NCBI GenBank assembly: GCA_021842405.1
Contig: JAKBZR010000010.1
Span: forward strand, 1 to 53,904
DNA: 53,904 bases
Origin: a bacterium
GTDB taxonomy: Bacteria; Armatimonadota; Chthonomonadetes; Chthonomonadales; JAMCWF01
Direction of reading: 5' to 3'
In this document: positions 18,158 to 29,154 of the stretch, piece by piece
How positions within the stretch are numbered: position 1 is the first letter of the stretch
Layout: the number at the start of each line of letters is the position of its first letter
The notes under the pieces: model-generated
Databases searched by the model: none
The model's input: only the letters and a program-made list of their open reading frames with translations
What the model was told of the DNA's origin: nothing
Program-made: the position numbers and the translations under genes

Positions 18158-19243
18158 TTAAACGGCGCCCAACTTTTCGATCACGCTCTGCCCCATCGCG
18201 CAGGTCCCGATGGCCGATTGGCCCGCCGTTGCGATATCGGCGGTTCGGTAACCAGCTTGCAACACAACATCCACCGCCCGCTCGATCATCGCCGCCGCAT
18301 CTTCGTGATTGAGGCTGTATCTCAACAGCAGAGCGGCCGACAAAATAGCGGCCAGCGGATTGGCTTTGTTTTGCCCGGTTATATCGGGCGCTGAACCATG
18401 CACCGGCTCGTAGAGACCGGGTCCGCTCGAGCTGAGGCTAGCCGACGCCAGCATTCCCAAGCTGCCGGTCAACATCGCCGCCTCATCGCTTAAAATATCC
18501 CCGAACATATTTTCGGTTAAAACCACGTCAAACTGAGCCGGATTACGAACAAGCTGCATTGCGCAGTTATCAACCAGCATATCGGTGAGCTCCACGTCGG
18601 GGTAACTCTCGGCAACCCGGGCCACCACCTCTCGCCAAAGCCGCGAAGTCTCCAGCACATTGGCTTTATCCACCGAGCAGACTCGCTTGCCGCGCCTTTT
18701 TGCTGCCTGAAACGCTACGTGCGCAATTCGCTCGATTTCACTCACCTCATAGGCGCTGGTATCCACCGCACGCCGGCCGTCGTCCGACCGCCCCTTCGGC
18801 TGACCAAAATAGATTCCGCCCAACAGCTCCCTCACAACCAGTATGTCCAGGCCTTTTGCGACCAGCTCCGGCTTTAGGCTGGAGGCCGAAGCCAGCGCCG
18901 GATAGAGTCGGGCCGGCCGTAAATTGGCAAAAAGGTTTAATTTCTTGCGAAGCGGTAGCAATCCACCGCGCTCCGGCCGAATCTCGGGCGGCTCCAGGTT
19001 ATCGTATTTCGGCCCGCCGACCGCACCAAACAGCACCGCATCGCTGGATTGGCACAGGGCGAGCGTTTCCGGCGGTAGAGGGTGGCCGGTGGCATCGTAA
19101 GCGGCGCCGCCCACCAGCGCTTCATGAAACTCCAGATGGAGCCGACACCGCTCTGCAACCGCCTTTAATACCGCCACCGCCACCTTCACGACCTCCGGCC
19201 CGATCCCGTCTCCGGGCAGCACCGCTATTCGCTTAACGTCCAA
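18158..19243 (-). CDS. leuB: 3-isopropylmalate dehydrogenase
   Basis: [87 protein letters not shown]. Confidence 0.97.
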   Translation of the reverse strand: MDVKRIAVLPGDGIGPEVVKVAVAVLKAVAERCRLHLEFHEALVGGAAYDATGHPLPPETLALCQSSDAVLFGAVGGPKYDNLEPPEIRPERGGLLPLRKKLNLFANLRPARLYPALASASSLKPELVAKGLDILVVRELLGGIYFGQPKGRSDDGRRAVDTSAYEVSEIERIAHVAFQAAKRRGKRVCSVDKANVLETSRLWREVVARVAESYPDVELTDMLVDNCAMQLVRNPAQFDVVLTENMFGDILSDEAAMLTGSLGMLASASLSSSGPGLYEPVHGSAPDITGQNKANPLAAILSAALLLRYSLNHEDAAAMIERAVDVVLQAGYRTADIATAGQSAIGTCAMGQSVIEKLGAV

Positions 19244-19339
19244 TCATCCGCTTCCTTCCTGAAAATAGATATCATCGCCGCCGATACGTTTTTGAGGCAT
19301 CCACGCTGAGGATACGACAATATTAGCCCCTTCTCGATA

Positions 19340-19481
19340 GAATGAGTTCAGTTCTCTGTGTAATTTAGGTAGTAAGCTCCCCTACCGCAATTATCAACTC
19401 CCTCCCCCCTCGTGGGGGAGGGTTGGGGCGGGGGGGCAATCAATGCTGCTATAAACCATCCCCATAAAATCGAACTCTTTC
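19340..19481. repeat. MITE-like dispersed element, copy B (inverted orientation)
   Basis: GAATGAGTTCAGTTCTCTGTGTAATTTAGG ... CCCTCCCCCCTCGTGGGGGAGGG ... CATAAAATCGAACTCTTTC; its reverse complement aligns along copy C. Confidence 0.8.
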
Positions 19482-19527
19482 TCTCAACATGATTCAGAGA
19501 CAAAATGACCCTGAGAACCGCTCAATC

Positions 19528-20055
19528 TCAGAGGTCGCGCCGCCACAATCTCATATAATCCCCAAACCCCATCTTGCGCCAGAATGCCTGCGATATAGGA
19601 TTTGCATCCGCCACGTAAAGCTCGATCGAGCGGACCCGCTCCCGCTGAAACCAGTTTTCCATCGCCTCAACGAGGTGATTGCCGGCTCCGCACCGCCGCC
19701 AGCGCTCTTCAACGAAAGCATCCGAAATAAATCCAATCCGCTCACCCGGCCACATTCGGGTTCCGGCGCGCACCTCGCCGACCATATAGCCGATAATTTC
19801 GCCGTTGGCCAGCTCCGCCACAAACACTGCCGTGTCAAATCCTCGTATCATGCCAGAGATATGGTGATCATAATCGCGTTCAGCGCCCGGCTGAAGCCGA
19901 AATCGGGGGTCGAGCTCGGCATGGTACTCGATCAGTTTTCGCCACAGCAATACCAACAGCTTACGATCGCTGGAGCGGGCGCGTCGGATCGTGAATCCGG
20001 CCTCCGACTGGCAAGCATTCACGGCGCCGGGCTTGTCCCTACGATTTGTCTCCAA
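19528..20055 (-). CDS. GNAT-family N-acetyltransferase
   Basis: [21 protein letters not shown]...[11 protein letters not shown]...[55 protein letters not shown]. Confidence 0.9.
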   Translation of the reverse strand: METNRRDKPGAVNACQSEAGFTIRRARSSDRKLLVLLWRKLIEYHAELDPRFRLQPGAERDYDHHISGMIRGFDTAVFVAELANGEIIGYMVGEVRAGTRMWPGERIGFISDAFVEERWRRCGAGNHLVEAMENWFQRERVRSIELYVADANPISQAFWRKMGFGDYMRLWRRDL

Positions 20056-20656
20056 CTCCTACCAGCCACCTTTTTCTCTTCGCTTCATATTCCGTGATCC
20101 GATCCTCAATTTGCAAGGTCATTCCGATATCGTCCAACCCGTTTAGTAGACAGTGCCGCCGAAACGCATCTACCTCGAACCGTAGACTCAGTCCGCCCTC
20201 ATCCGTGATAGACTGACTTTCCAGATCAACCGTCAACTCATAGCCGTTTCGGTCATTGGCCTTTTTGAAGAGATCAGCCACGATTGCTTCGTCCATTCGG
20301 ATGAGCAGCATACCGTTCTGGAAGCAGTTGTTGAAAAAGATATCCGCAAATGATGACGCAATGATCACTCGAATGCCATAATCGGATAGCGCCCATGGTG
20401 CGTGCTCCCGAGACGAGCCACAACCAAAATTTTTACCGGTCACCAGAATGGATGCACCTCGAAATGCGGGATGGTTTAGCTCGAAATCGGGATTTGGCGA
20501 ACCGTCCGCACGGTATCTCCAATCATAAAATAGGAATTCGCCGAATCCGGTTCGCTCGATCCGCTTGAGAAACTGCTTCGGAATGATCTGATCGGTATCC
20601 ACATTGGCGCGATCCAGAGCGGCCACGATTCCCTTCACTTGCTTTAACGGTTGCAA
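20039..20656 (-). CDS. leuD: 3-isopropylmalate dehydratase small subunit
   Basis: TTG start with [69 protein letters not shown]. Confidence 0.95.
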   Translation of the reverse strand: MQPLKQVKGIVAALDRANVDTDQIIPKQFLKRIERTGFGEFLFYDWRYRADGSPNPDFELNHPAFRGASILVTGKNFGCGSSREHAPWALSDYGIRVIIASSFADIFFNNCFQNGMLLIRMDEAIVADLFKKANDRNGYELTVDLESQSITDEGGLSLRFEVDAFRRHCLLNGLDDIGMTLQIEDRITEYEAKRKRWLVGVGDKS

Positions 20657-20717
20657 AGCTTACTCTCCTTTCCTTAATCCCAATGATGGTTCAAAGACCG
20701 TGTTGTCCCGCTCTCCC

Positions 20718-23700
20718 TCAATCCGGCTCGACCCGCACCCCATCAATGTTGACGAACGTATTATTTGAACGTTTAGAGTGTTCACCGAGCACTTCCACCG
20801 TTAGGCGATGAGGGCCTTCCCCGTTAAGCTGCTTTTGATAGATGCAAACTCCCCAAATGTCATCGGCCGAATAGGTATCCACCTTCTCCATCGCTCCGCC
20901 ATCCACACTGACGCCCACAATGCCACAATCCGCGCCCAGCTTCGAAAACAAAAGCACCTTTTTCCCGGTAAACTTCAGCTCGGCCCGGGCGCCCTTCTCA
21001 TGGGAAAAAGAAATAGTACCTTTATAAGCCGGCTGCAAGTTGTTTTCCCGCTGCCAGCTTCCGGTGTACTCGATATCCTTGCCAACCTGGTCATCGTAGA
21101 TTTGCGACCGCTTCGCCGTCATACCGTCAGCCGCTGTTTTATTGGAAACGTTGCTCGCGCCATCCACCGCTCGCACTTCGTAGTTGGCCGCTAAATCCGC
21201 CCCCGCTGAGTGGTCAAAGTAAAATCGCCCCTTCGCTACCCAATCTACTCGCTCGCCATCCCGGAATATCTCATAATACGATACCCAGTTATTGTCGGCG
21301 CTGGGTTCCCAAGTCAGTTCGATCCCGGGATACCCCATATTGATCCCCCGCCGCTTCTTCGCGTTGCCGGGTTCAGTCGGCGGCTCTTTATCGAGCCGGC
21401 TTCCCGGATGAAGTGGCAGATTGAGGTAGATCAGCTCGCCCGGCCTCATTGGATCGAGGTAAATGCCACGCTCCATCAAGTCCCGCCCGACCCATCTCTG
21501 AATGTCTTCCGCCTCCTGAAATGAGACGAGGTACTCCGCATTCGGAATGAGTCCTTTCGGCCGAATGGTAATCGCCCCCGACGGCGGCCGCTTTGGCACA
21601 ATGATTCCGCGCAATCCATCGCCGCTCAATCGCTGAAGGTACATCGTCGGGTCATCGCCCGTTATGATCGGCCGATAAACCCTTACCCAGCGCCCAACCA
21701 CTCCCTGGTGAAATAGATAGTGATAGATATCAATGAGTAATCGGATCCCCTCCAGCTTCTCCGGATCCCAAGTGTCCCCGGTCATATCAAAATTGATGCA
21801 CAACAGCCCGCGCCAGATCGCCTTATCATAATCGTTCGGGTTCCAGCGATCCGGTATGTCGCTCGTCTTATCCGGCGGGAATAACAGCGACGCATAATAG
21901 TTACGGAGAATGCCGACCGCTCCATCGCTGAATGATAAGGTGGACGCATAACGCACATAGTCATAGCCGCCGTAGTTACCGCCTCCATTCACTGCCTGGA
22001 ATGCGCACTCGGGATGCCGATCGAGAAAGCCTCTCAATATCTCCCTGAACCCTTCATCCTGCCCTAACTCCGGCGTGTCGTCATTCTTGATGGGCGCGGT
22101 GAAGAAGCTGTCATTTCTCCACTCAAAGCGCCCCCAACGCTTGACGAACTCATCGAGCTGGCCGCTAATAAATCGGACGACCTCCGGGCGGGACATATCC
22201 AGCGTATCTCCAATCAGCCAATCCGGATGCTCCCGGCCAACCTTCGATTTCGGGTCAACCGTGTATAAGAAGGCGTAGATAAGCTGCCCCATCCCATACT
22301 TTCGCAGGTAGTTGCCGGTAACTCGGAAATCGGGGCCGTTCCAATCGCCGGCCCGATCCCACCAGCCCCAGTCCCGGTGGTACACGTCGCCGCCCACCTC
22401 CCGCATCAAATCCACCACTCGGAAGACCTTCCGAAAAGTGCTGCCGTAATCCGGGTCGCCGCCCAGCCAGGATACCCCTGGCTGATTCCAGCCCGTCCCT
22501 TTATACCAGTACCCGAGCAGCCGAATTGCCGGAAACCAGTCTTTCCGGGTATAGTCCCATAAATACCGATACTGCCAATCCAAACATTCGTTGCCGGCGT
22601 TATCCAAGTCTCCTCGATATAGACCAACAAACGACTTCGGTGTTGTAATGGCCTCGCCCGGCGCTAACGTCTTTTGAAATCCGGCCAGATTTAAAGCGGA
22701 TTGAACCGCGCCGTCCGGCTCTAACCTATAATCGGAGGTCCAGTGGCCGAAGTAATCCCAGCCCCAAAATATCCCCTCACCGCTATCCAAGCCATATAGC
22801 GATGCCCACGGCGCATAACTGCTGGTGCCGGGACGAAATCCGTAGTTCGGGTTGTAGCCGCTGACGTTACCGGTATTGCAAACCGCGCCGGTAATCCGGA
22901 CGCGGCCCGAATGGGGAGCAACCCATACCCTTGACACATCTTGATTCACATCGGGATGCTCGCTGTCCGGCCCGATGAACGGCGTGCCGGTCACGTTATC
23001 CACTGCTTTCCGCCATTGCTTGTGCGCCGGATAGTAGACCAGATCAATGAAGCGGCCGTCTTGCCGGTATTGGTAACGCCAGCCATTTTTACCTTGTTCG
23101 CCGCTGAATTCAGCCGAGGCGGTGTGGCTTTCACCATCGGCATAGGTGATGGTTGGGTTAAACGCGGTTGTATCCCAGCCGATGTTGTGGTTCATGTTCA
23201 CCATAAAAATCAGCTTATCGCCTCGTTTGATATCGGCCGTTACCTCGAATGGAACCGTAATGGTGGCATTCGGAACGTATTGCCAGCCGCTTGCCGGCCA
23301 GATCGGCTTGTCATTGAGCAGTATCATAGCGTTAATGCCGTCACCGGGAAATCCAGGCGCCTTCCCCTGCTTAAAGGGAAAAGGGTCGTATGAATCGAAG
23401 CGACGTGGCTTATCGGCCGGCAGCTTTTCGGCTCGCAAGTCCCAGGATCCCTCCTGATTCTCACCGCCGGTGATCCAGCGAAACTGCAATTGCGAGGGAT
23501 CGCCCACTCTTGTTGCAAGGCGCAAAAAGCCTGGATTCTTAATGGAAATCGGCCGGCCGCTTGCATTTTTGATGGTAATCCATTCTCGAATAATGCTTGT
23601 CCCCGGATAGCTGAGATAGCTTTTTGTGACCTGAACCGCGTCCCGTGAAACCGTAATGTCGAGTTGTCTCTCTCCCAGTTTCAACCGCCGCTGGCTCGAT

Positions 23701-24083
23701 CCGACCAGGCGCCAGCCTCCGCTGGCGCCGGTAATCCCTTCAGCTTCTCCATCCACCCAAAAACAAAACTCATCGGATAGGCTCTCCGGCCCCATCAGCT
23801 CGTAGCCGGTGATCGGGTCCCGAAAGCTCTTCATCAAAAAACGCCCGTTTTCGAGCGCCACGATCCGCTCAACGAAGGCGGTGCCGAAAGTCCACTGGTT
23901 ACCACGATGGCGAATGAACGCCTTATCCTCCACCCGAGTTTTCCTCTCATTCGGTAAATCTTCCGACCGATCGAAACGGGGTAATTCGGTTGTTGATGCG
24001 GTTGCCGCTAACGCGGCACCCGCCGTTGCTCGCTTAATGAAATCTCTACGAGTTAAAGAAATCGGCCGGCCGGCGTTCCTCAT
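20718..24083 (-). CDS. Large Tat-exported alpha-galactosidase-like (GH36/GH27-like) protein with C-terminal Fn3-like and carbohydrate-binding-like domains
   Basis: RRDFIKRATAGAALAATAS Tat signal; GDVYHRDWGWWDRAGDWNGPDF and GRFEWRNDSFF barrel segments; Fn3-like ELTWEPSADNNWVSYYEIFRDGERV; beta-rich C-terminus. Confidence 0.65.
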   Translation of the reverse strand: MRNAGRPISLTRRDFIKRATAGAALAATASTTELPRFDRSEDLPNERKTRVEDKAFIRHRGNQWTFGTAFVERIVALENGRFLMKSFRDPITGYELMGPESLSDEFCFWVDGEAEGITGASGGWRLVGSSQRRLKLGERQLDITVSRDAVQVTKSYLSYPGTSIIREWITIKNASGRPISIKNPGFLRLATRVGDPSQLQFRWITGGENQEGSWDLRAEKLPADKPRRFDSYDPFPFKQGKAPGFPGDGINAMILLNDKPIWPASGWQYVPNATITVPFEVTADIKRGDKLIFMVNMNHNIGWDTTAFNPTITYADGESHTASAEFSGEQGKNGWRYQYRQDGRFIDLVYYPAHKQWRKAVDNVTGTPFIGPDSEHPDVNQDVSRVWVAPHSGRVRITGAVCNTGNVSGYNPNYGFRPGTSSYAPWASLYGLDSGEGIFWGWDYFGHWTSDYRLEPDGAVQSALNLAGFQKTLAPGEAITTPKSFVGLYRGDLDNAGNECLDWQYRYLWDYTRKDWFPAIRLLGYWYKGTGWNQPGVSWLGGDPDYGSTFRKVFRVVDLMREVGGDVYHRDWGWWDRAGDWNGPDFRVTGNYLRKYGMGQLIYAFLYTVDPKSKVGREHPDWLIGDTLDMSRPEVVRFISGQLDEFVKRWGRFEWRNDSFFTAPIKNDDTPELGQDEGFREILRGFLDRHPECAFQAVNGGGNYGGYDYVRYASTLSFSDGAVGILRNYYASLLFPPDKTSDIPDRWNPNDYDKAIWRGLLCINFDMTGDTWDPEKLEGIRLLIDIYHYLFHQGVVGRWVRVYRPIITGDDPTMYLQRLSGDGLRGIIVPKRPPSGAITIRPKGLIPNAEYLVSFQEAEDIQRWVGRDLMERGIYLDPMRPGELIYLNLPLHPGSRLDKEPPTEPGNAKKRRGINMGYPGIELTWEPSADNNWVSYYEIFRDGERVDWVAKGRFYFDHSAGADLAANYEVRAVDGASNVSNKTAADGMTAKRSQIYDDQVGKDIEYTGSWQRENNLQPAYKGTISFSHEKGARAELKFTGKKVLLFSKLGADCGIVGVSVDGGAMEKVDTYSADDIWGVCIYQKQLNGEGPHRLTVEVLGEHSKRSNNTFVNIDGVRVEPD

Positions 24084-24092
24084 TTTATTCCT

Positions 24093-24659
24093 TTACCGAT
24101 CCGGCTGGATCGGACGAATGGGGTATTTCTGGTCGTTACGCTCCGAATTGTCAGCGATATACTGCTCCAGCCTGTTTTGCGCCGCCATCTTTTTTGCCCA
24201 ATCCATCATGGCCGTGCGCTCCTGCTGATATTCCATGATCGGCACGCCCATCCCGCAACTGGTCTGCGCCGATTCCACTCCGCACCAGAAAATCTGCCTA
24301 ACGGTGGCCTTGTCGAACTCTGAAAAAAGGCTTTGCATCAACTCGGTAAACCTCTCATCCTCCTTGCCGATCACCTCAGCCCGGCAATAGACCCGTAAAA
24401 TAAGTGGCTTTTCATCGAAGCTGCACCACATCAGCGTCAGATCGCCTCGCTCGCAAACGTGATGGGCGGTCTCGTTTCCGCTGCCTGGAAAATCAAGATA
24501 GGCGATACAATGATGGCCGATGATCCGCAAGGAGCGGTATCCCTTCGGTGATACGTTGATACGGCCCGATCCGCCTGGAGCCGAGGCAACGAAAAAGACG
24601 TGCTGCTTCCGGATAAAATCCTGCAGCTCGTCGGTCAATTCCGGATAAAACTTGGCCAT
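24093..24659 (-). CDS. Pyridoxamine 5'-phosphate oxidase-like protein
   Basis: FIRKQHVFFVASAPGGSGRINVSPKGYRSLRIIGHHCIAYLDFPGSGNETAHHVCERGDLTLMWCSFDEKPLILRVYCRAEVI. Confidence 0.85.
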   Translation of the reverse strand: MAKFYPELTDELQDFIRKQHVFFVASAPGGSGRINVSPKGYRSLRIIGHHCIAYLDFPGSGNETAHHVCERGDLTLMWCSFDEKPLILRVYCRAEVIGKEDERFTELMQSLFSEFDKATVRQIFWCGVESAQTSCGMGVPIMEYQQERTAMMDWAKKMAAQNRLEQYIADNSERNDQKYPIRPIQPDR

Positions 24660-24760
24660 CTAGAACCTCACCTCAGTCATCCGTCGAACGAAGGAACCTC
24701 CAATAAACTTACCGCACCCCTCCCCATCTTGCAAGGGAAGTTTCAATACCCCCCAGCGTC

Positions 24761-26191
24761 TCAACTGGCTTTTTCCTCCATCTTAAACTGGCGGATATCG
24801 CTGAGGTGGCCGGTGATTGCCGCCAAGGCCGCCATCTCGGGACTCATAAGGTGAGTTCGACCGCCTTTGCCTTGTCTCCCCTCGAAATTCCGATTTGAGG
24901 TGGAAGCGCATCGCTCACCGGGCAGCAGATAGTCCGGATTCATTCCCAGACACATGGAACATCCCGCATCCCGCCATTCGAAGCCGGCCTCCTTGAAGAT
25001 ACGATCCAGTCCTTCCGCCTCGGCCTGGCGTTTCACTTGTGTTGAGCCGGGAACCACCATCGCGTGCACACCGGAAGCCACTTTTTGATTTTTCACCACC
25101 GCGGCGGCCGCTCTCAAGTCCTCGATGCGGCCGTTGGTGCACGAGCCGATAAACACCCGTTGCACCGGAATCTCTTGCAGTGGAATATTAGGCTTCAACC
25201 CCATGTATTCGAGCGCCCGCTCGGCCGACTTTCGATCCGCCTCATTGCTCATCTGGCTAGGATCGGGCACTCGGCCATCAATGGGTGCAACCATACCAGG
25301 GCTGGTTCCCCACGTCACCTGCGGGGCAAGTCGGGATACATCAATCACCACTGTCCGGTTATAAGTTGCCCCAAGATCGGTCGGCAGCGTCCGCCAGTGG
25401 GCAACCGCTTCATCCCAAAGGTTCCCTTTGGGCGCGCCGGGCCGACTCTTTAAGTAGTCAAATGTCTTCTGGTCCGGCGCAATCATACCGGCGCGCGCCC
25501 CCGCTTCAATGGACATATTGCAAATCGTCATCCGCTCTTCCATTGAAAGCGAACGGATCACCTCACCGGTGTATTCAACCACATAACCGGTCGCGCCGTC
25601 AGTGCCGGTTTGTCCGATGATGCCTAAAATGATGTCTTTTGCCCTCACTCCAAACGGTAGTTGGCCGTCAACCCGTATCTCCATCGTTTTCGGTTTGTTC
25701 TGCCTTAAACACTGGGTAGCCAAGACGTGCTCCACCTCCGACGTGCCGATCCCAAACGCGAGTGCGCCGAATGCGCCATGGGTCGAGGTGTGACTGTCCC
25801 CGCATACGATCGTCATCCCCGGCTGGGTGAGGCCAAGCTCCGGTCCGATGATGTGCACGATCCCTTGCCGTTGGTCATTTAAATCAAAAAGGGTGATCCC
25901 AAACTCATAGCAGTTCTGCCGTAATGTCTCCACCTGCCGCCGCGAAATGACATCCGCAATGGGGAGGCTGCGGTCGGTGGTGGGAACATTGTGATCCATT
26001 GTGGCGATCGTTTGGGTGCGGCATCTTATCTCGCGATGATTTAGCCGCAAGCCCTCGAACGCCTGTGGGGAAGTGACCTCATGAATCAGATGAAGGTCAA
26101 TATATAGAACCGCCGGCTGGTCGGGCGGCGCATCAACAATATGCTCCTCCCATATTTTGTCGAACAGAGTTTTCGGTTTCATAAGAATCAC
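24761..26191 (-). CDS. leuC: 3-isopropylmalate dehydratase large subunit
   Basis: [75 protein letters not shown]. Confidence 0.97.
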   Translation of the reverse strand: MILMKPKTLFDKIWEEHIVDAPPDQPAVLYIDLHLIHEVTSPQAFEGLRLNHREIRCRTQTIATMDHNVPTTDRSLPIADVISRRQVETLRQNCYEFGITLFDLNDQRQGIVHIIGPELGLTQPGMTIVCGDSHTSTHGAFGALAFGIGTSEVEHVLATQCLRQNKPKTMEIRVDGQLPFGVRAKDIILGIIGQTGTDGATGYVVEYTGEVIRSLSMEERMTICNMSIEAGARAGMIAPDQKTFDYLKSRPGAPKGNLWDEAVAHWRTLPTDLGATYNRTVVIDVSRLAPQVTWGTSPGMVAPIDGRVPDPSQMSNEADRKSAERALEYMGLKPNIPLQEIPVQRVFIGSCTNGRIEDLRAAAAVVKNQKVASGVHAMVVPGSTQVKRQAEAEGLDRIFKEAGFEWRDAGCSMCLGMNPDYLLPGERCASTSNRNFEGRQGKGGRTHLMSPEMAALAAITGHLSDIRQFKMEEKAS

Positions 26192-26248
26192 TCAATCCTT
26201 TAAATTTACTGCCTGTTTACAAATGTTGATAGGATGTTGTTGTAAAAG

Positions 26249-26392
26249 AAAGAGTTCAATTTTAGGGGAATGTTTTCTAGCAGCATGAGTCGCCCCCCAC
26301 CCCAACCCTCCCCCACGAGGGGGAGGGAGATGATTATTGCTATAGGGGTAAAAGCCTGCTGCCTAAATTACCCAGAGAACTGAACTCATTCT
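26249..26392. repeat. MITE-like dispersed element, copy C
   Basis: AAAGAGTTCAATTTTAGGGGAATG ... CCCTCCCCCACGAGGGGGAGGG ... GATTATTGCTATAGGGGTAAAAGCCTGCTGCCTAAATTACCCAGAGAACTGAACTCATTC. Confidence 0.85.
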
Positions 26393-26417
26393 TGTAAAAA
26401 TCGCTGGATACTGCCAT

Positions 26418-26460
26418 TTCGTCATTCCCGCCTGCCTACCGCAGGCAGGCGGAAATGACG
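26418..26460. repeat. Palindromic REP-like repeat (CGTCATTCCCGCCTGCCTaccgcAGGCAGGCGGAAATGACG)
   Basis: Near-perfect inverted repeat; outer GTCATTCCCGC shared with the repeats at 2288 and 53459. Confidence 0.7.
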
Positions 26461-26495
26461 GTACAGTGGGTATTACCGTATTTATCAACAGCCTC

Positions 26496-26738
26496 CTAAG
26501 TCGCGGTAGGTTCAGTTGCTTTGACTAAAGCCAATAGCTCGCTGGCATACTCAGGTAGGGCAAGATAGACCCGATTCCCGATTTTTTTCTCGGTATAGCC
26601 CGCCGCTCGGTAGTCGGCGGTGCAGTGTCGGCAGAGATGCCGTGGCTCCAGCCAAGCATCGGAACGTCTTTCTAATAGATACGCGGTATGATGGTCATCC
26701 TCCTTAAACTCCATTTCGCAGATTGGGCAATGGATCAT
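26496..26738 (-). CDS. Small zinc-ribbon-like hypothetical protein
   Basis: 80 aa; CPIC ... HLCRHC spaced cysteine pairs. Confidence 0.55.
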   Translation of the reverse strand: MIHCPICEMEFKEDDHHTAYLLERRSDAWLEPRHLCRHCTADYRAAGYTEKKIGNRVYLALPEYASELLALVKATEPTAT

Positions 26739-26791
26739 GACCCTTTACTATTCCTCCAACTATCGGTGTATTCTTTTCAGATCCGGTTGAT

Positions 26792-28339
26792 TTAGACATG
26801 GGCGAGCGTTGAAGTGTGTGCGCTGGGCGTCACCCGATCCAATAGTTTGTTCAGCGCCTGCAGATAGGCCTTGGCGCTGGCCACAATAATATCCGAGTTG
26901 GCGGACCGGCCGTTATAGACGTCGTTGCCCTGCTGTATCCGGATCGTCACCTCGGCCAGCGCATCAATTCCTTCCGTCACCGCCTGAATCGAAAACTCGA
27001 TCAAATTGTTTTCCACATTGACGATTCGGTTGACCGCCCGATAAACGGCATCCACCGGACCGGTGCCGTGCGCCGAATCCACCAGAATCTGTCCGTCACT
27101 CTTCCGAAGCTGAACGGTGGCGGTTGGAATGTTGTGATCGCCGGCTACCGCCTGCACGTGCAGAAGCTCGTAGGTCTGCCTCACCGCTGAGGTTGCCTCC
27201 GCCACCAGCGCCTCGAGGTCTTCATCGTAGACCGTCTTTTTCTTATCGGCCAGCTCCAGGAACCGCTCGTAAACTTTCTCGAATTGATCCTCGGTAAACG
27301 AGTAGCCGAGCTCTTGCAGCCGGTGCCGAACCCCATGCCGTCCCGATCGCGCGGTTAAGATGATCTTGCTCTCCAGTATTCCCACCGATCTTGGATCAAT
27401 GATCTCGTAGGTGGAGCGCTCTTTCAACACCCCGTCTTGATGGATACCGGAAGAGTGGGCGAAGGCGTTGGCGCCCACGATCGCCTTGTTCGGTTGAACC
27501 AGCAGTCCGGTCATGCTGGAGACCATTCGGCTCGTCTTGTAGATCTCTTCGGTCACGATTCCGGTTTCGGTGGCAAATACGTCGTTGCGGACTTTCATCG
27601 CCATCACGACTTCTTCCAGGCTGGTGTTGCCGGCCCGCTCCCCAATTCCGTTCACGGTGCACTCCACCTGGCGCGCCCCGTTCATCACGCCGGCCAGCGA
27701 GTTGGCCACCGCCAGCCCAAGATCGTCATGGCAGTGAACCGAAACCACCGCTTGGCCGATATTGGGAACGTGCTCCATCACGTAGCGGATCCGATCACCG
27801 TACTCGCCCGGCGTCATGTACCCGGTCGTATCCGGTATATTGATGACCGTCGCTCCGGCCTTTATGACGGCCTCGATCACCCGGCATAGGTATTCCGGGT
27901 CGGCTCGCCCCGAATCTTCCAGAAAATACTCCACATCATCCACAAACCGCCGCGCGTACTTCACCGCCTCCACCCCGCGCTCCATAGCCTGCTCACGGGT
28001 CATTTTGAGCTTGTATTGTAGGTGGCTGTCGGAAACTCCCAGCCCGGTGTGAATCCGAGCGTGAGCCGCCCCCTTGAGCGCTTCGGCCGCCGCGTCAATG
28101 TCCTTCGTCACCGCCCGGGTCAACCCACAGACGGTCGCGTTCCTCACGACCTTGCAGACTTCCTGCACCGCTTGAAAATCGCCGGGCGAGCTGATCGGAA
28201 AGCCGGCCTCGATGATGTCAACGCCCAGACGCTCGAGCTGCCGGGCGATTTCCACCTTTTCGGCAACGTTCAGCGACGCCCCGGGCGACTGCTCCCCGTC
28301 TCGCAGCGTAGTATCAAAGATATAGATTCGAGTTGTCAC
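26792..28339 (-). CDS. leuA: 2-isopropylmalate synthase
   Basis: [103 protein letters not shown]-terminal LeuA dimer domain. Confidence 0.97.
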   Translation of the reverse strand: MTTRIYIFDTTLRDGEQSPGASLNVAEKVEIARQLERLGVDIIEAGFPISSPGDFQAVQEVCKVVRNATVCGLTRAVTKDIDAAAEALKGAAHARIHTGLGVSDSHLQYKLKMTREQAMERGVEAVKYARRFVDDVEYFLEDSGRADPEYLCRVIEAVIKAGATVINIPDTTGYMTPGEYGDRIRYVMEHVPNIGQAVVSVHCHDDLGLAVANSLAGVMNGARQVECTVNGIGERAGNTSLEEVVMAMKVRNDVFATETGIVTEEIYKTSRMVSSMTGLLVQPNKAIVGANAFAHSSGIHQDGVLKERSTYEIIDPRSVGILESKIILTARSGRHGVRHRLQELGYSFTEDQFEKVYERFLELADKKKTVYDEDLEALVAEATSAVRQTYELLHVQAVAGDHNIPTATVQLRKSDGQILVDSAHGTGPVDAVYRAVNRIVNVENNLIEFSIQAVTEGIDALAEVTIRIQQGNDVYNGRSANSDIIVASAKAYLQALNKLLDRVTPSAHTSTLAHV

Positions 28340-28446
28340 CTATTTCCCCTTTCACCCTCGGAGCGGGATCTCCGCCTCCAACGGTAGGTGCCATTGCGCT
28401 AATGCCGGATAAGCACCGCGCATATTGGATTACTTTTTGAACACTT

Positions 28447-29040
28447 CTATTTGCTGTATTCATTTGCATATTTTTGTTTCTTTGCTTTTACCGCCGGATA
28501 GGATAAAAATATGACGGGCTGTCCATGGCTTCGTTTGGGTTTCTGTTTTCTTTGTATGACCGTTATGATTGGAATATTGAAAGTAGTACGCTTTACTCTA
28601 AACCCTACGTGATACTCGTATCTATTACGACTGAGTATGCCTAGGGCGACGATTGTCACCCACAACGCTCCAGCGATTATCGCTTCATAAAATGCTGGAT
28701 CATGGTCACTGTTCGTCAGCCATGAGATCAATAGAAAGACAGGTAAAAGCGGGGTGCATAGCTTATGCGTAAAATGCAACGCATGTATCGCTTCGAGCAA
28801 TCCTGTCTTTTTCATAAATTTTAGTATTTTGACTTTTATATAGCATTTGTAAAACTGTGAGTTGAAAAATGCTTTAATACCATACCCGGCTTCGATGAGT
28901 ACAGCAATGCCACTGCCGATCGCTACCATCGCTGCGATTGACGCCCACTGATCGGCGGGAGAATCCGCATAACAGCACAATGTCAGACTTCCACAAAACA
29001 ACGCAACGGATGCAATTGTGATCCAGATATGTTTTTTCAT
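28447..29040 (-). CDS. Hypothetical membrane protein
   Basis: 197 aa with several hydrophobic segments; no family recognised. Confidence 0.5.
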   Translation of the reverse strand: MKKHIWITIASVALFCGSLTLCCYADSPADQWASIAAMVAIGSGIAVLIEAGYGIKAFFNSQFYKCYIKVKILKFMKKTGLLEAIHALHFTHKLCTPLLPVFLLISWLTNSDHDPAFYEAIIAGALWVTIVALGILSRNRYEYHVGFRVKRTTFNIPIITVIQRKQKPKRSHGQPVIFLSYPAVKAKKQKYANEYSK

Positions 29041-29154
29041 TGACCTATGAAATAACGAATTTATTACGCTTTATGCATCTATTACCCTACGTTATAACGG
29101 TCTACATGTTGAGTTTGTCGGACAGGCTCATTTATTATTTTTGACGGGTATGTA

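Noticed and set aside
19489-20097. 202-aa plus-strand ORF
   Set aside because: Antisense shadow of the GNAT and leuD genes.
28340-28446. Possible leader/T-box upstream of leuA
   Set aside because: Only a weak GGAG/CTCC-type hairpin is visible; no T-box motif (AGGGTGGNACCRCG) or poly-T terminator.
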